DNA of 64,000 nt from Colocasia esculenta (Eukaryota > Streptophyta > Magnoliopsida > Alismatales > Araceae): the NCBI GenBank assembly GCA_014218235.1, contig CM024761.1, positions 94,423,648 to 94,487,647 on the forward strand. The letters run 5' to 3'. The notes under the pieces are model-generated. The model was not told the origin of the DNA, did no database searches, and saw only the letters and a program-made list of their open reading frames with translations. How positions within the stretch are numbered: the first letter of the stretch is position 1; every line of letters starts with the position of its first letter. A program made the position numbers and the translations under genes. Below, one piece after another: positions 12,041 to 22,923 of the stretch.

Positions 12041-12194
12041 ATGGCTTCGCGAGGCTTGTTTCGTAAATCCATTAGTGGATTTTATCATGTGCTTGAGGCT
12101 ATCTGTCAACGGCCTCTTTCCGTCGACATGAAATTTATATGTTGATCTATTGGATATTGTATACCGCTTTGGACCAAGACATGCTTTATTCCTA

Positions 12195-13985
12195 GCTTTA
12201 TATGTTGCCACTCTGGATTTTCAGTCCATGTTGAAAAGGTTCCTCGTCCATTTTATTGAACAAAACCAGGAGGTTGGGTTGATTGTGCGATTCCGTACGA
12301 CACGAAGCATGTTGAATAAAGCATGCTTATTTAACCTAAAGAAGTCATAGATACAATAATAAAAATATGGCGGTGGTCGAAAATATGTGTGTATTTATAT
12401 CTCATTATTCTGGGTGTCAACTATAGAAAAATGGATGAGACATTGTTGATTTTGAATCTATAGGCGCATATTTATGACAATCATCTAATATTTTGAGTCA
12501 AGAGTATTTACACGCTTTAAATAACCTTATCTTAGGGTACCAGAATAAGGGGAAAAACTGATTTTTAATGGACGGTACACCGAAATGTATCAAAACAGGG
12601 AAAGCTGGACCGCAATCCAAGGCAAACCCTTTTCCCGCTCGCACTCAGGCGCAGAAGCTGAGAACGTGATGATTTAATAGATTTAGGATAAGCATGAGTT
12701 TTGTTATCACCAAAAAAAGGGGACTCAAAATAACGCTTTAATTATGACACGAAGCTACAAATGATAGGAGGACAATCAAGGAAAGTTAACACTTAATTAC
12801 CGAGTGGAAAGAAATGGGTGATGTCTTAGACTCTTGGTTAGGCATTGATCCACCCCAAAACGACGTCTTATGGCCTGAGGCAATAAGGTGGGTTAACCTG
12901 ATTGTACATGCTGAATCCACCACATTTCAATGAGATGTGAGGATTGGACTATGATCTCCAAAAATTAAACCGGTCTACTGGCAAAGCCATCTCTATCATT
13001 ATTTGTTGAATTAGGAGAATTGATAGAAGAAGAGAGACCGTGGTACCATGAAATTGAACAATTTTGCAGAGACGGTACCTTCCCAGAAGAGGCCGAAGCC
13101 GAAGATAGGTGAGCTATCCGTAGAGCGGCATTAAAGTATACCCTCGTGGGTGAAGTTCTTTACAGACGCGCTCTAAATGGAATGCTCCTCAGATGCGTGA
13201 CCGATGAAGAGGCTTAGAAGATAGTGGAAGGATCTCACTCCGGTGAATGCGGAGGGCGTGTGAATGGTCAGATGTTAGCCAAAAAGATCCTTAGGCATGG
13301 CTACTACTGGCCAACCTTAGAAGAAGGACGTATGGAGGAATGATGTGAATGTGGGGACATCACGTTAGCAGACATTTTCACAAAAGCCTCGCGAGGCTGT
13401 AAAGAACTTCACCCACGAGGGTATACTTTAATGCCCCGTATTTAAATTATGGATTTGATAAGTGAGCACAACGAGAAAAGAATACTAATATGGGATACGT
13501 TGAGAACCAAGATATTGTATCTATCTATAAACACTAAATTATTACAAATGAAGACCGCCGACACATAACTGAAGTAATGGACTTTTTTGAAAATCATGAG
13601 ATCTTGCTAAATATCTAAATATTTGACATAGTATGAGATCTCCTTCCCAGGTCGTGGATATGGGTGCCCGAACATCGCCATAATCACCAATGTAATACTA
13701 ACTTAATTAATCATAAGTTTTCAGCATCGATTACTTAATGTCCAACCTTGTGATACTCCTCGCTCATCTCAAATATACACTATGAGTGCCGATTGGACTA
13801 CCAAGGTAGTAGAATATACACATGATAATTTGATGACTATTCCTTTATACATATTTACCAACCCTTTTTGGATTATTATTAGTCATTATAATAAGAAGCC
13901 AACCCTTTATTGGTAAATATGTATTGTTCATATCAACAATAATTGACCCCCTGCATCTGTCACACTAATGAGGGCATCCGTCAGG
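12195..13985 (+). repeat. 1.79-kb direct repeat, copy A
   Basis: Nearly identical to 15,416-17,204, from GCTTTATATGTTGCC to GGGCATCCGTCAGG. The spacing is 3.22 kb with only a few single-base indels. It contains LTR-like sequence (about 12,570-12,670), a Tat RNase H/integrase fragment (13,015-13,343) and a tail (13,345-13,985) that is also present inverted at 20,450-20,860. Confidence 0.9.
13015..13343 (+). pseudogene. Tat gypsy linker/integrase zinc-finger fragment, copy 3
   Basis: Plus-strand frame beginning LIEEERPWYHEIEQF and ending YYWPTLEE-GRMEE-stop. Two in-frame stops are visible against its twin at 16,219-16,563: TGA at about 13,108 (CGA in the twin) and TAG at about 13,215 (TGG in the twin). 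The RNase H part is absent. Confidence 0.8.
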
Positions 13986-14263
13986 GAGGAGTGAAAGCCC
14001 AAGAGAGAGGAAGGTTTCTTCATCAACGGACAAAAAAAAGATTACTTCAATAACAACGATGAAGAAGAGCCTCAGTGCTCAACTGATCTTGGTTTCTCAT
14101 GTCCCTGAAGACCCATTAATATCATATCCATAACTTATCAAGTTTTTGACTTGAAGGATAACATGGTTACTGGCGGCAGATCATTCCATACGTTGAACAG
14201 AGAGCATCAGCCACCCTGTCATATTCCTCTTCAGGTGCTCGTCATAGTAGTTTATTTTCCCCC

Positions 14264-14345
14264 GGAGAGATGGTCTGTACATGTTCCCACGTTGTCAATG
14301 GTGTGGAGAGATGGTTTGTACATGTTCCCACGTTGTCAATGTGGG
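14264..14345 (+). repeat. 41-bp tandem duplication
   Basis: Two units beginning GGAGAGATGGT at 14,264 and 14,305, each with ACATGTTCCCACGTTGTCAA. Outside the larger duplicated blocks. Confidence 0.8.
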
Positions 14346-14423
14346 GATCAAGACATTATAAATAGTAAGAAAGACATGATCAGAATCAAAAATTGACAAT
14401 CAACTCATTGAAATAAATTTTGG

Positions 14424-14990
14424 TCCAAACCTGACTTATTGCGACAAGGAACCCGAATTATCTTGTATTATCCTCCTATCCACATGATAAAATAGGAGTT
14501 ATATTCTTCTAAGGTCTCTTTCAAGTGATAGATTTCGGGATTTCAATGCATATAGAATCACATATTATAGTCCAATGAGTTTGGGCACACATTGTTGATT
14601 TTGAATTTGCAGACATTAAGTGTTAACTTTCCTTGATTGTCGCTCATGATTTTCAAAAGCATACCTTTTATATCTTATTTCACATTTACGAAACAAGCCT
14701 CGCGAAGCCATTCCCCTAATTGGTCACTCACCTGTCTACCCAAACCTGACTTATTGCGACAAGGAACCCGAATTATCTTGTATTATCCTCCTATCCACAT
14801 GATAAAATAGGAGTTATATTCTTCTAAGGACTCTTTCAAGTGATAGATTTCGGGATTTCAAGGCTTATAGAATCACATATTATAGTCCAATGAGTTTGGG
14901 CACACATTGTTGATTTTGAATTTGCAGACATTAAGTGTTAACTTTCCTTGATTGTCGCTCATGATTTTCAAAAGATTCACACATCTTGAT
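14424..14990 (-). repeat. Two tandem partial Tat LTR tips with module
   Basis: Two direct copies of ~235 bp (14,424-14,667 and 14,741-14,974): a partial LTR tip followed by CATATTATAGTCCAATGAG...CATGATTTTCAAAAG. The 34-bp module at 14,691 lies between them. The reverse complement of most of this block is 9,252-9,720. Confidence 0.85.
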
Positions 14991-15137
14991 TCACACAAGC
15001 TAGGATTACCCATATCACTTATCTTTCAAATCATTTTATTATGACGGAATTGCACCATCAACCCAAACCCGATATAGGCAATATTCTAAGGTCAGGTTTG
15101 GGTGCAGTGACGCCTAATGACTTCCTCATTAGGTCAT

Positions 15138-15400
15138 ACGCCTAATTAATCTGCATGTAAATCAGCTAAAGAAATATGGGATAAACTACAAATAACTTAT
15201 GAAGGAACATATAAAGTAAAACAAACTAGAATAGATATTCTTGTCTCACAATATGAGTAATTTAAAATGCTTCCAAATGAAAATATCACTCAGATGTATA
15301 ATAGATTTTCGAACATAGTAGTTGGTCTGAGTTCTCTTGGTAAAAATCTTTATGATGAGGAAACTAAAGTACCGATAAAAATATATAAATAAACTCTGAT
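15138..15400 (+). pseudogene. Ty1/copia gag (UBN2-type) fragment
   Basis: Plus-strand frame with SAKEIWDKLQITYEGT, a stop in place of the residue after SQYE, then FKMLPNENITQMYNRFS, LGKN and a final stop. This matches the order of the UBN2 capsid domain of copia elements. It is flanked by unrelated mosaic pieces and has no pol attached. Confidence 0.75.
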
Positions 15401-15415
15401 TGTGGGAGAATCCTG

Positions 15416-17204
15416 GCTTTATATGTTGCCACTCTGGATTTTCAGTCCATGTTGAAAAGGTTCCTCGTCCATTTTATTGAACAAAACCAGGAGGTTGGGT
15501 TGATGGTGCGATTCCGTACGACACGAAGCATGTTGAATAAAGCATGCTTATTTAACCTAAAGAAGTCATAGATACAATAATAAAAATACGGTGGTGGTCG
15601 AAAATACGTGTGTATTTATATCTCATTATTCTGGGTGTCAACTATAGAAAAATGGATGAGACATTGTTGATTTTGAATCTATACGTGCATATTTATGACA
15701 ATCATCTAATATTTTGAGTCAAGAGTATTTACACGCTTTAAATACCTTATCTTAGGGTACCAGAATAAGGGGAAAACTGATTTTTAATAGACGGTACACC
15801 GAAATGTATAAAAACAGGGAAAGCCTGGACCGTAATCCAAGGCAAACCATTTTCCCGCTCGGACTCAGGCGCAGAAGCTGAGAACGTGATGATTTAATAG
15901 ATTTAGGATAAGCATGAGTTTTGTTATCACCAAAAAAAGGGGACTCAAAATAACGCTTTAATTATGACACGAAGCTACAAATGATAGGAGGACAATCAAG
16001 GAAAGTTAACACTTAATTACCGAGTGGAAAGAAATGGGTGATGTCTTAGACTCTTGGTTAGGCATTGATCCACCCCGAAACGACGTCTTATGGCCTGAGG
16101 CAATAAGGGGGGTTAACCTGATTGTACATGCTGAATCCACCACATTTCAATGAGATGTGAGGATTGGACTATGATCTCCAAAAATTAAACCGGTCTACTG
16201 GCAAAGCCATCTCTATCATTATTTGTTGAATTAAGAGAATTGATAGAAGAAGAGAGACCGTGGTACCATGAGATTGAACAATTTTGCAGAGACGGTACCT
16301 TCCCAAAAGAGGCCGATGCCGAAGATAGGCGAGCTATCTGTAGAGCGGCATTAAAGTATACCCTCGTGGGTGAAGTTCTTTACAGACGCGCTCTAAATGG
16401 AATGCTCCTCAGATGCGTGACCGATGAAGAGGCTTGGAAGATAGTGGAAGGATCTCACTCCGGTGAATGCGGAGGGCATGTGAATGGTCAGATGTTAGCC
16501 AAAAAGATCCTTAGGCAGGGCTACTACTGGCCAACCTTAGAAGAAGGACGTATGGAGGAATGATGTAAATGTGGGGACATCACGTTAGCGGACATTTTCA
16601 CAAAAGCCTCGCGAGGCTGTAAAGAACTTCACCCACGAGGGTATACTTTAATGCCGCGTATTTAAATTATGGATTTGATAAGTGAGCACAACGAGAAAAG
16701 AATACTAATATGGGATACGTTGAGAACCAAGATATTGTATCTATCTATAAACACTAAATTATTACAAATGAAGACCGCCGACACATAACTGAAGTAATGG
16801 ACTTTTTTGAAAATCATGAGATCTTGCTAAATATCTAAATATTTGACATAGTATGAGATCTCCTTCCCAGGTCGTGGATATGGGTGCCCGAACATCGCCA
16901 TAATCACCAATGTAATACTAACTTAATTAATCATAAGTTTTCAGCATCGATTACTTAATGTCCAACCTTGTGATACTCCTCGCTCATCTCAAATATACAC
17001 TATGAGTGCCGATTGGACTACCAAGGTAGTAGAATATACACATGATAATTTGATGACTATTCCTTTATACATATTACCAACCCTTTTTGGATTATTATTA
17101 GTCATTATAATAGGAAGCCAACCCTTTATTGGTAAATATGTATTGTTCATATCAACAATAATTGACCCCCTGCATCTGTCACACTAATGAGGGCATCCGT
17201 CAGG
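15416..17204 (+). repeat. 1.79-kb direct repeat, copy B
   Basis: Twin of 12,195-13,985. At 17,205 it joins AAATAACTGATAAGCGG, the beginning of the inverted partner of 8,228-8,545, whereas copy A joins GAGGAGTGAAAGCC. A 61-codon frame at 17,002-17,187 rich in hydrophobic residues (LPTLFGLLLVIIIGSQPFIG) looks like a membrane segment. It is frameshifted in copy A, so I do not call it a gene. Confidence 0.9.
16219..16563 (+). pseudogene. Tat gypsy linker/integrase zinc-finger fragment, copy 4
   Basis: Same fragment as 13,015-13,343 without its two internal stops. It reads from LIEEERPW through HSGECGGHVNGQM to YYWPTLEE-GRMEE-stop. The main pol copy continues past YYWPTLEE into the Cys half of the zinc finger; here, at 13,343 and at 20,854 the sequence switches to GRMEE, a shared breakpoint. 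Confidence 0.8.
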
Positions 17205-17211
17205 AAATAAC

Positions 17212-17522
17212 TGATAAGCGGTGTGTTCACTGATCTGATATTAAAATGTATATAGGTTCTCAACGTAACTTGATATTATCTTGGAACCATGAGGTTACTC
17301 TTTAGGTTAATTTTGAGCTTATCACCCTCATAGATCAAGTATAGAGTAGTCTCATTTAGCTAATACTTGGAAACCGCAAGGAGTGTTTGAGAGCGCTGAA
17401 GGGGTGGGGATAAACCGTATTCAACAATTTTATCGACATAGGGTGAGTGCCTATGAGATATATTAGCTTGTGTAATAAACTTTATGATAGTTCAAAATTA
17501 GGAAAAAATATGACATGTCTTA
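17212..17522 (-). repeat. Inverted partner of 8,228-8,545
   Basis: Reverse complement of 8,228-8,545, including the region around ATACTTGGAAACCGCAAGG. Differences are few. Confidence 0.85.
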
Positions 17523-17730
17523 TACCAACGATCATGAAATTTCAGAATTAAGTAATTTTTCCCTCCATGACGTTAAGCAAAAGAAATTCAAATTATCCTT
17601 TGTAACCGCTCTCTCATTGAAGTCGGTTTGCATAGTCAAACTCTTTTGTCTTCTTCTGCCGCCTTTTGGCGCCTCACTTTCCACAACCAACATAAAAGAA
17701 TAGGCTGCAAGTCAACCCTAGAACGGGGCT

Positions 17731-18180
17731 AATCTTGAAGCTCCTGCAGCAAGGCACCGTGATAGCACACAAGCCGCCGCCGACATACATCGAAAGGGAG
17801 TTAAACCACCCCATGTATGTCAGTACCACGCCATGCTGCTGCATCCTACGGACAAATGCCTAATCCTTCGGGATTGGATCGAGTCCCTCATTCAGAAGGG
17901 GAAGATCGACCCAGAAGACAATTCCATGGTCCTGATGAGAGCCTAGGAAGCAGCCCAGCGGGAATTTGAGCAAAGTGACTACATGTACTTCAAGAACCTC
18001 AAAGCCCCTGAAGTTGATGAATAGGGGTGGCTCATATCGCCGACGCGGCCTACAACCAACATTGAAAGCCCGGCTGAAGAAGTTCAGTTGCAACCGCCTC
18101 GGCGAAAGAAGGGGTCTCGACGACATCAAGTCACCTCTCCTCGTGAACAAATGAGCCTGGGGCATATTTTGGAACTGAAC
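17731..18180 (+). pseudogene. Tat gypsy gag C-terminal fragment
   Basis: Plus-strand frame containing a zinc-binding-like motif C-x2-H-x4-H-x4-C (Cys codon at 17,818-17,820), then CLILRDWIESLIQKGKI, as in the gag tail of Tat elements, and a basic end (PPRRKKGSRR). Stops interrupt it after VLMRA and after EVDE, both in frame. It is the only gag-like piece of the Tat family seen and is displaced ~16 kb from the pol at 33.7 kb. Part (TACTTCAAGAACCTCAAAGC) recurs inverted at about 22,200 and 27,800. Confidence 0.7.
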
Positions 18181-18244
18181 AGTCAAGCCTCGCGAAGATC
18201 ATGCTTAAGGTGAGTGACCAATTGTCCTTCCCCTAATTGTAATA

Positions 18245-18375
18245 TTTCACATTTACAAAACCAGCCTCGCGAAGCCATTCCCCTAATTGGTCACTCACCT
18301 GTCTACCCAAACCTGACTTATTGTGACAAGGAACCCGAATTATCTTATATTATCCTCCTATCCACATGATAAGAT
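18245..18375 (-). repeat. Junction module plus partial Tat LTR tip
   Basis: Module (18,257-18,290), GGTCACTCACCTG link, then the inner end of an LTR tip, broken off at 18,372 (GATAAGATGGGAG). Two closely spaced module pieces occur here (a partial one at 18,184). Confidence 0.75.
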
Positions 18376-18811
18376 GGGAGTACGTTGCTGCTCACTAGAG
18401 ACGTATCCCATATTAGTATCTATATATAAAATTCAAGATTTGATGTTAGCCTAAAACCCCATTGTGGCTAACATTAACCTAATTACTTCAATTTGACTAA
18501 TCATAACGGTGCCCAATGGGGTTAGTCCACATGATAAAATAAGAGGCGCTCGACGCCCACTTATTGCCTCAGGCCATAAGACGTCGTTTCGGGGTTGAAA
18601 ATCCTATGTTAACACTTAATTACCAGGACCTTTCCATTGCACACCATATAACTTATATATATAGGAGAATTGATAGAAGAAGAGAGACCGTGGTACCATG
18701 AGATATTAGAAGGCCCCCATTGAAATGTGGAAATACTCTATGTTAGCTTCACGAGCTTTTCAACCCCCTCAACCCATGAACATATACCGAGCATTAACCT
18801 AACGCGACGGG

Positions 18812-19072
18812 TCAAATCAGTTGCCTCTCTTTTGTACTTGAGCTTTGAAGAAATCTCCATGCCACGGCGACGGCGGCGATGTAGTCAGACTCGACTGCAT
18901 GGATGACGCCGAGGTCCCGCCCGGCGCCGCCGTAGATGTAGTAGAGCTGGAGCTTCCTGGAGGAGAAACAGACATGGAAGAAGGAGCGGGACAGGAGCAT
19001 GGAGGAGAACCAGATGAGGAGGAGACACATGACTAGGAAGGTGGCGGTGATGGGATATTGTTCTCGAACCAA
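18812..19072 (-). other. Exon-like GC-rich segment, possible captured host sequence
   Basis: An 86-codon minus-strand open frame, much richer in GC than its surroundings, with an N-terminal hydrophobic stretch (ITATFLVMCLLLIWFSSML) that looks like a membrane or signal segment, followed by a neutral part (YIYGGAGRDLG...). I do not recognise the family, and there is no second copy in the window. It may be a fragment of a host gene caught in the mosaic. An overlapping frame on the same strand (18,885-19,106) argues for caution. Confidence 0.35.
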
Positions 19073-20011
19073 TGCACCAAGACTCTATTCCAATGCACCA
19101 AGCCAAAGTATGATTGGATCTCTCCTATATCTTATCCAAGCCATGTAAACTTCGTTTCATGCTCCTTTGCTTTGTGCATGCGGGTGGGGTGTATGTGATC
19201 ATGTGCATACATGTGAGCTTACATGAGAGTAGGTAGGTTATCTTACCATGCATGGGTGTGAATGAGCATTGTTTGAGCTTCTAAAATTGTGATTCTACCA
19301 TTTGCCATGCTCCAATCCCACCCCATGATCTAGTTTTTGTTGTGTTTTTGGAGGGTGTTTTGAGGGCTCAACTATGGCATCCAGTCCTCATACTAAGACA
19401 GGGACACATTGGTGGTCGAGTCATTTGTTTATCTGTTTATCATTTCTGGCTGAGATGAAGAAAGATGGGCATCTATGAGACGTAAATAATTACATGGGGT
19501 GTTCTATGATGATTCCCCTTTTTACTAGAGTCACATGTGGACTAACCCCATTGGGCACCGTTATGATTACTTTATATAGAATCATCATAGAACTTATCTT
19601 AAGTCGCGACTCTAAAGTCATAGTCATTACAAAAGTATTAGTCGAGTTACCAATGGTCTAAAAACAACCTTGTGACCTTTGTCACACAATTGACTAATGC
19701 TCAAAAGATTATAATCCAAACCATCAACTAACTAATACTCGAATTAAAATATTTTTATTCATATTTAATTGAATGAATATGGATACATATCGATCGCGAC
19801 AGGGGTGATAATTTTACTAACTCTGCCTAATTAAGGCTAACATCAAATCTTGAAATGATGAGGCAGGCGACACTTCTAGGGCTACTGCAGAGCGGCGGAG
19901 CAAACATAGGGCAGACCGCACTACTGACAAGTCTTCCCTTAATAGTATTGGTACCATGAGATCACCCACTAAAAATAAGGATGAATCCACCAAAATTATT
20001 AGAGTCACCCC
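19073..20011. other. Gene-free stretch
   Basis: No gene supported. Apparently low-copy within the window except for fragments such as GACTAACCCCATTGGGCACC, which also occurs inverted near 18,510. Confidence 0.4.
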
Positions 20012-20039
20012 CTACGGTTTATTCCCACCCCTACAGCTA

Positions 20040-20200
20040 AAGAACTGGGCATAACTTTCCGCCCGGGCATCGGAATGGCTTATGTGACCACAATTCGGAA
20101 TCGCCACTCCGAGAAGGTCGACAAGGTGCTGGTTTCGCGGAATTCCGTTCCGGGGCCGAAATTCGAATGCGACCATTAGGCGATGTTCGTGCCCTAAGTC
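20040..20200 (+). repeat. GC-rich dispersed segment, diverged copy
   Basis: Contains CCGCCCGGGCATCGGAATGG, TATGTGACCAC and GGAATTCCGTTCCGGGGCC. These are the word series of 25,120-25,500, 27,490-27,560 and 29,590-29,980, but clearly diverged. Probably a gypsy untranslated or LTR remnant. Confidence 0.5.
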
Positions 20201-20449
20201 GACAGAATTGTGGAAGTACTTTGACATCCAGGTTTTAGCATATTAGAATAGCCTTGAGACTTAGCTAAATATTTTTAACTCTGAAATCATTTATGAATAT
20301 GAAATGAGCGTGGAGTGAGAACAACTCTATAACGTCCAGTATGGTCATTATAAAACATCATTACGAGGTTTCCACTATACTGACAAGTCTTCCCTATATT
20401 ATCACAATGATACGACTTGAAGGATAACATGGTTACTGGAGTATCACAA

Positions 20450-20860
20450 GGTTGGACATTAAGTAATCGATGATGAAAACTTATGATTAATTAAGTTAGT
20501 ATTACATTGGTGATTATGGCGATGTTCGGGCACCCATATCCACGACCTGGGAAGGAGATCTCATGCTATGTCAAATATTTAGATATTTAGCAAGATCTCA
20601 TGATTTTCAAACAAGTCCATTACTTCAGTTATGTGTCGGCGGTCTTCATTTGTAATAATTTAGTGTTTATAGATAGATACAATATCTTGGTTCTCAACGT
20701 ATCCCATATTAGTATTCTTTTCTCGTTGTGCTCACTTATCAAATCCATAATTTAAATACGCGGCATTAAAGTATACCCTCGTGGGTGAAGTTCTTTACAG
20801 CCTCGCGAGGCTTTTGTGAAAATGTCTGCTAAGGTGATGTCCCCACATTCACATCATTCC
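20450..20860 (-). repeat. Inverted copy of the 1.79-kb repeat tail
   Basis: Reverse complement of about 16,560-16,975 (and 13,345-13,760), ending in the partial module CCTCGCGAGGC. It runs on into the RNase H copy at 20,854-21,807, so the inverted block is about 1.4 kb in all. Confidence 0.85.
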
Positions 20861-21807
20861 TCCATACGTCCTTCTTCTAAGGTTGGCCAGTAGTAGCCCT
20901 GCCTAAGGATCTTTTTGGCTAACATCTGACCATTCACATGCCCTCCGCATTCACCGGAGTGAGATCCTTCCACTATCTTCCAAGCCTCTTCATCGGTCAC
21001 GCATCTAAGGAGCATTCCATTTAGAGCGCGTCTGAAAAGAACTTCACCCACGAGGGTATACTTTAATGCCGCTCTACGGATGGCTCGCCTATCTTCGGCT
21101 TCGGCCTCTTCTGGGAAGGTACCGTCTCTGCAAAATTGTTCAATCTCATGGTACCACGGTCTCTCTTCTTCTATCAATTCTCCTAATTCAACAAGCAACA
21201 GCTCTTTCACTTCTTTCTTTTCTGCCTTCAACACCAGGGAGCTCCTAAGGTTTGAGAACCAAGGATCCTGAGTTGAGGGAGCTTCTAGCCTCTGAACAGT
21301 GATGGTCTCAGCGCTCCGGCTGAGAGGGAAGGAGAGAGACGAAGCTAATGATGCCAGTGCATCGGCCAGAATGTTCTGAGAGCGAGGAGTATGAATGTAG
21401 ATAAGTTGACGGAATTGCTTGGCTAGGAGTGTGACCAGATCTTGATAAGGCTTGAGTTTGGGGTCACGAGTGCGATAGGTAGAGAGGACTTGCCGAAGAA
21501 CGAGCTGAGAGTCTCCTATGATCTTAAGGTGACGCGCGCCTAAGAGGTAGGCGAGCTTAAGACCGGCTAGGAGAGCCTCGTACTCGGAGATATTGTTGGT
21601 GGCGTAGAACTGGAGTTGATAAGCCAGAGGAATGGTGACCCCTTCTGGGGTGAGCAAGACTGCACCTATGCCCCGTCCCCTAGAATTGAGAGCTCCATCG
21701 AAATGGAGTGACCAGAAGGGATCGCGAGAAATAAGTGATAGGTTTTCGTCGGGGAATTCTTCACCAATTAGGGGAATGGCTTCTCGAGGCTTGTTTCGTA
21801 AATCCAT
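20854..21807 (-). pseudogene. Tat second RNase H + integrase finger, longest mosaic copy, frame open
   Basis: 317-codon uninterrupted minus-strand frame. About codons 1-16 (with NKPREAIPLIG) are encoded by the junction module. The second RNase H then follows, with all four expected acidic residues present (FDGA, SEYEAL, GDSQL, ADALAS), then a linker and the His half of the integrase zinc finger (HSGECGGH), ending YYWPTLEE-GRMEE. The main pol copy at 34.8 kb has lost one of the RNase H acids, so this fragment is the better preserved. It lacks the integrase core and cannot mobilise itself. Confidence 0.85.
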
Positions 21808-21852
21808 TAGTGGATTTTATCATGTGCTTGAGGCTATCTGTCAACGGCCTCT

Positions 21853-21905
21853 TTCCGTCGGAAATCCGTCGGAAATAGTTGGTCGGAATATTACCGACGG
21901 AAAGC
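21853..21905. repeat. CCGTCGG-type subterminal repeat, short copy
   Basis: TCCGTCGGAAATCCGTCGG and ACCGACGGAAAG, a shortened form of 10,828-10,938 at the same position relative to the module and RNase H copy. Confidence 0.5.
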
Positions 21906-22199
21906 CTTCATTAACCAAGTTTGTACTATAAACTAGGTAAGATCCCTAGTTTGAACTTAATTGCGCAGTGGGTTCATCACAATCTTAGGTCAAGAGGCAA
22001 GATGACTTAGGTTGACAATAACCCGGCATAACTGGTGTATTATGGACCAGTATCAAGGATTGCAATCTCAACCATTTCTGCGTACAACCGTGCTAGTTGG
22101 TAGACTTCCCAGGAAGGTCATCCATCTTGAGACTACTCTAGGGGCTAATCGACGATCTTTTTGGCTAACATCTGACCATTCACATGCCCTTCGCATTAA

Positions 22200-22530
22200 C
22201 TTCAGGGGCTTTGAGGTTCTTGAAGTACATGTAAAAGGTTGGACTACCCGCTGTCAAGTACCAGATGTGGTACCATGGAAAACCTGGATGTCAAAGTATA
22301 AGTGTAATCCAACCGTATCATCAATTTCTTATGATCCTCACCAATACTCCAATTCGCTTACAAACCATTGCACACCATATAACAAACAGCATCTGGGTCT
22401 GGCTTTGCCAGGAGTATCACAAGGTTGGACTACCCTAAGAAATGATTTGTAAGTGGATTTTCTGAGCATTGTTCTATGAGCTTGGCCTGGGTGTCATATA
22501 TTCCCACCTTTGATTTCTGGCAGTGTCTAA
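22200..22530 (+). repeat. 0.33-kb direct repeat, partner at 27,799-28,120
   Basis: Shares TTCAGGGGCTTTGAGGTTCT, GGTACCATGGAAAAC and CATCTGG...GGAGTATCAC with 27,799-28,120. The 146-codon frame over the left copy has no recognised domain and is not called a gene. Confidence 0.8.
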
Positions 22531-22774
22531 TAATCAATATGGTCAAAAATCCTTCGAAAAGCTCGTGACTCTAGTAAAAAGGGGACTCAAAATAACCCTT
22601 TAATTATGACACGAAGCTACAAATGATAGGAGGACAATCAAGGAAAGTTAACACTTATTTATTGCCTCTTGGGTCAGATCTCAAATAGCCTGGAAGGGTC
22701 AAATATACACTCTGAAACCATGAGATCACCCACTAAAAATGAGATAGTGAATGGATATTTAGCTAAGTCTCAAG

Positions 22775-22923
22775 GCTATTCCTAAGAGGAAGGCATAGAT
22801 TTCGATGAAACCTATGCACCAGTGGCTAGACTAGAGGCAATTCGGATTTTACTTGCATTTGCATCTGCATTAGATTTAAAGCTTTTTCAAATGGATTTAA
22901 AACCTACATTTTTTGGGGACTAA
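22775..22923 (+). pseudogene. Ty1/copia RT fragment of a second family
   Basis: Plus-strand frame with EGIDFDETYAPVARLEAIRI, then LKLFQMDLK and a stop. The first amino acid after GYS is a stop codon. Sequence differs from the SIRE-like copies elsewhere in the window (for example DLKLFQMDLK in place of NLTLFQMDVK), so it comes from another copia element. Confidence 0.75.

Noticed and set aside
17002..17187. 61-codon hydrophobic frame resembling a small membrane protein, possibly organellar
   Set aside because: The duplicate at about 13,782-13,968 is frameshifted, and I cannot match it to any plastid or mitochondrial gene.
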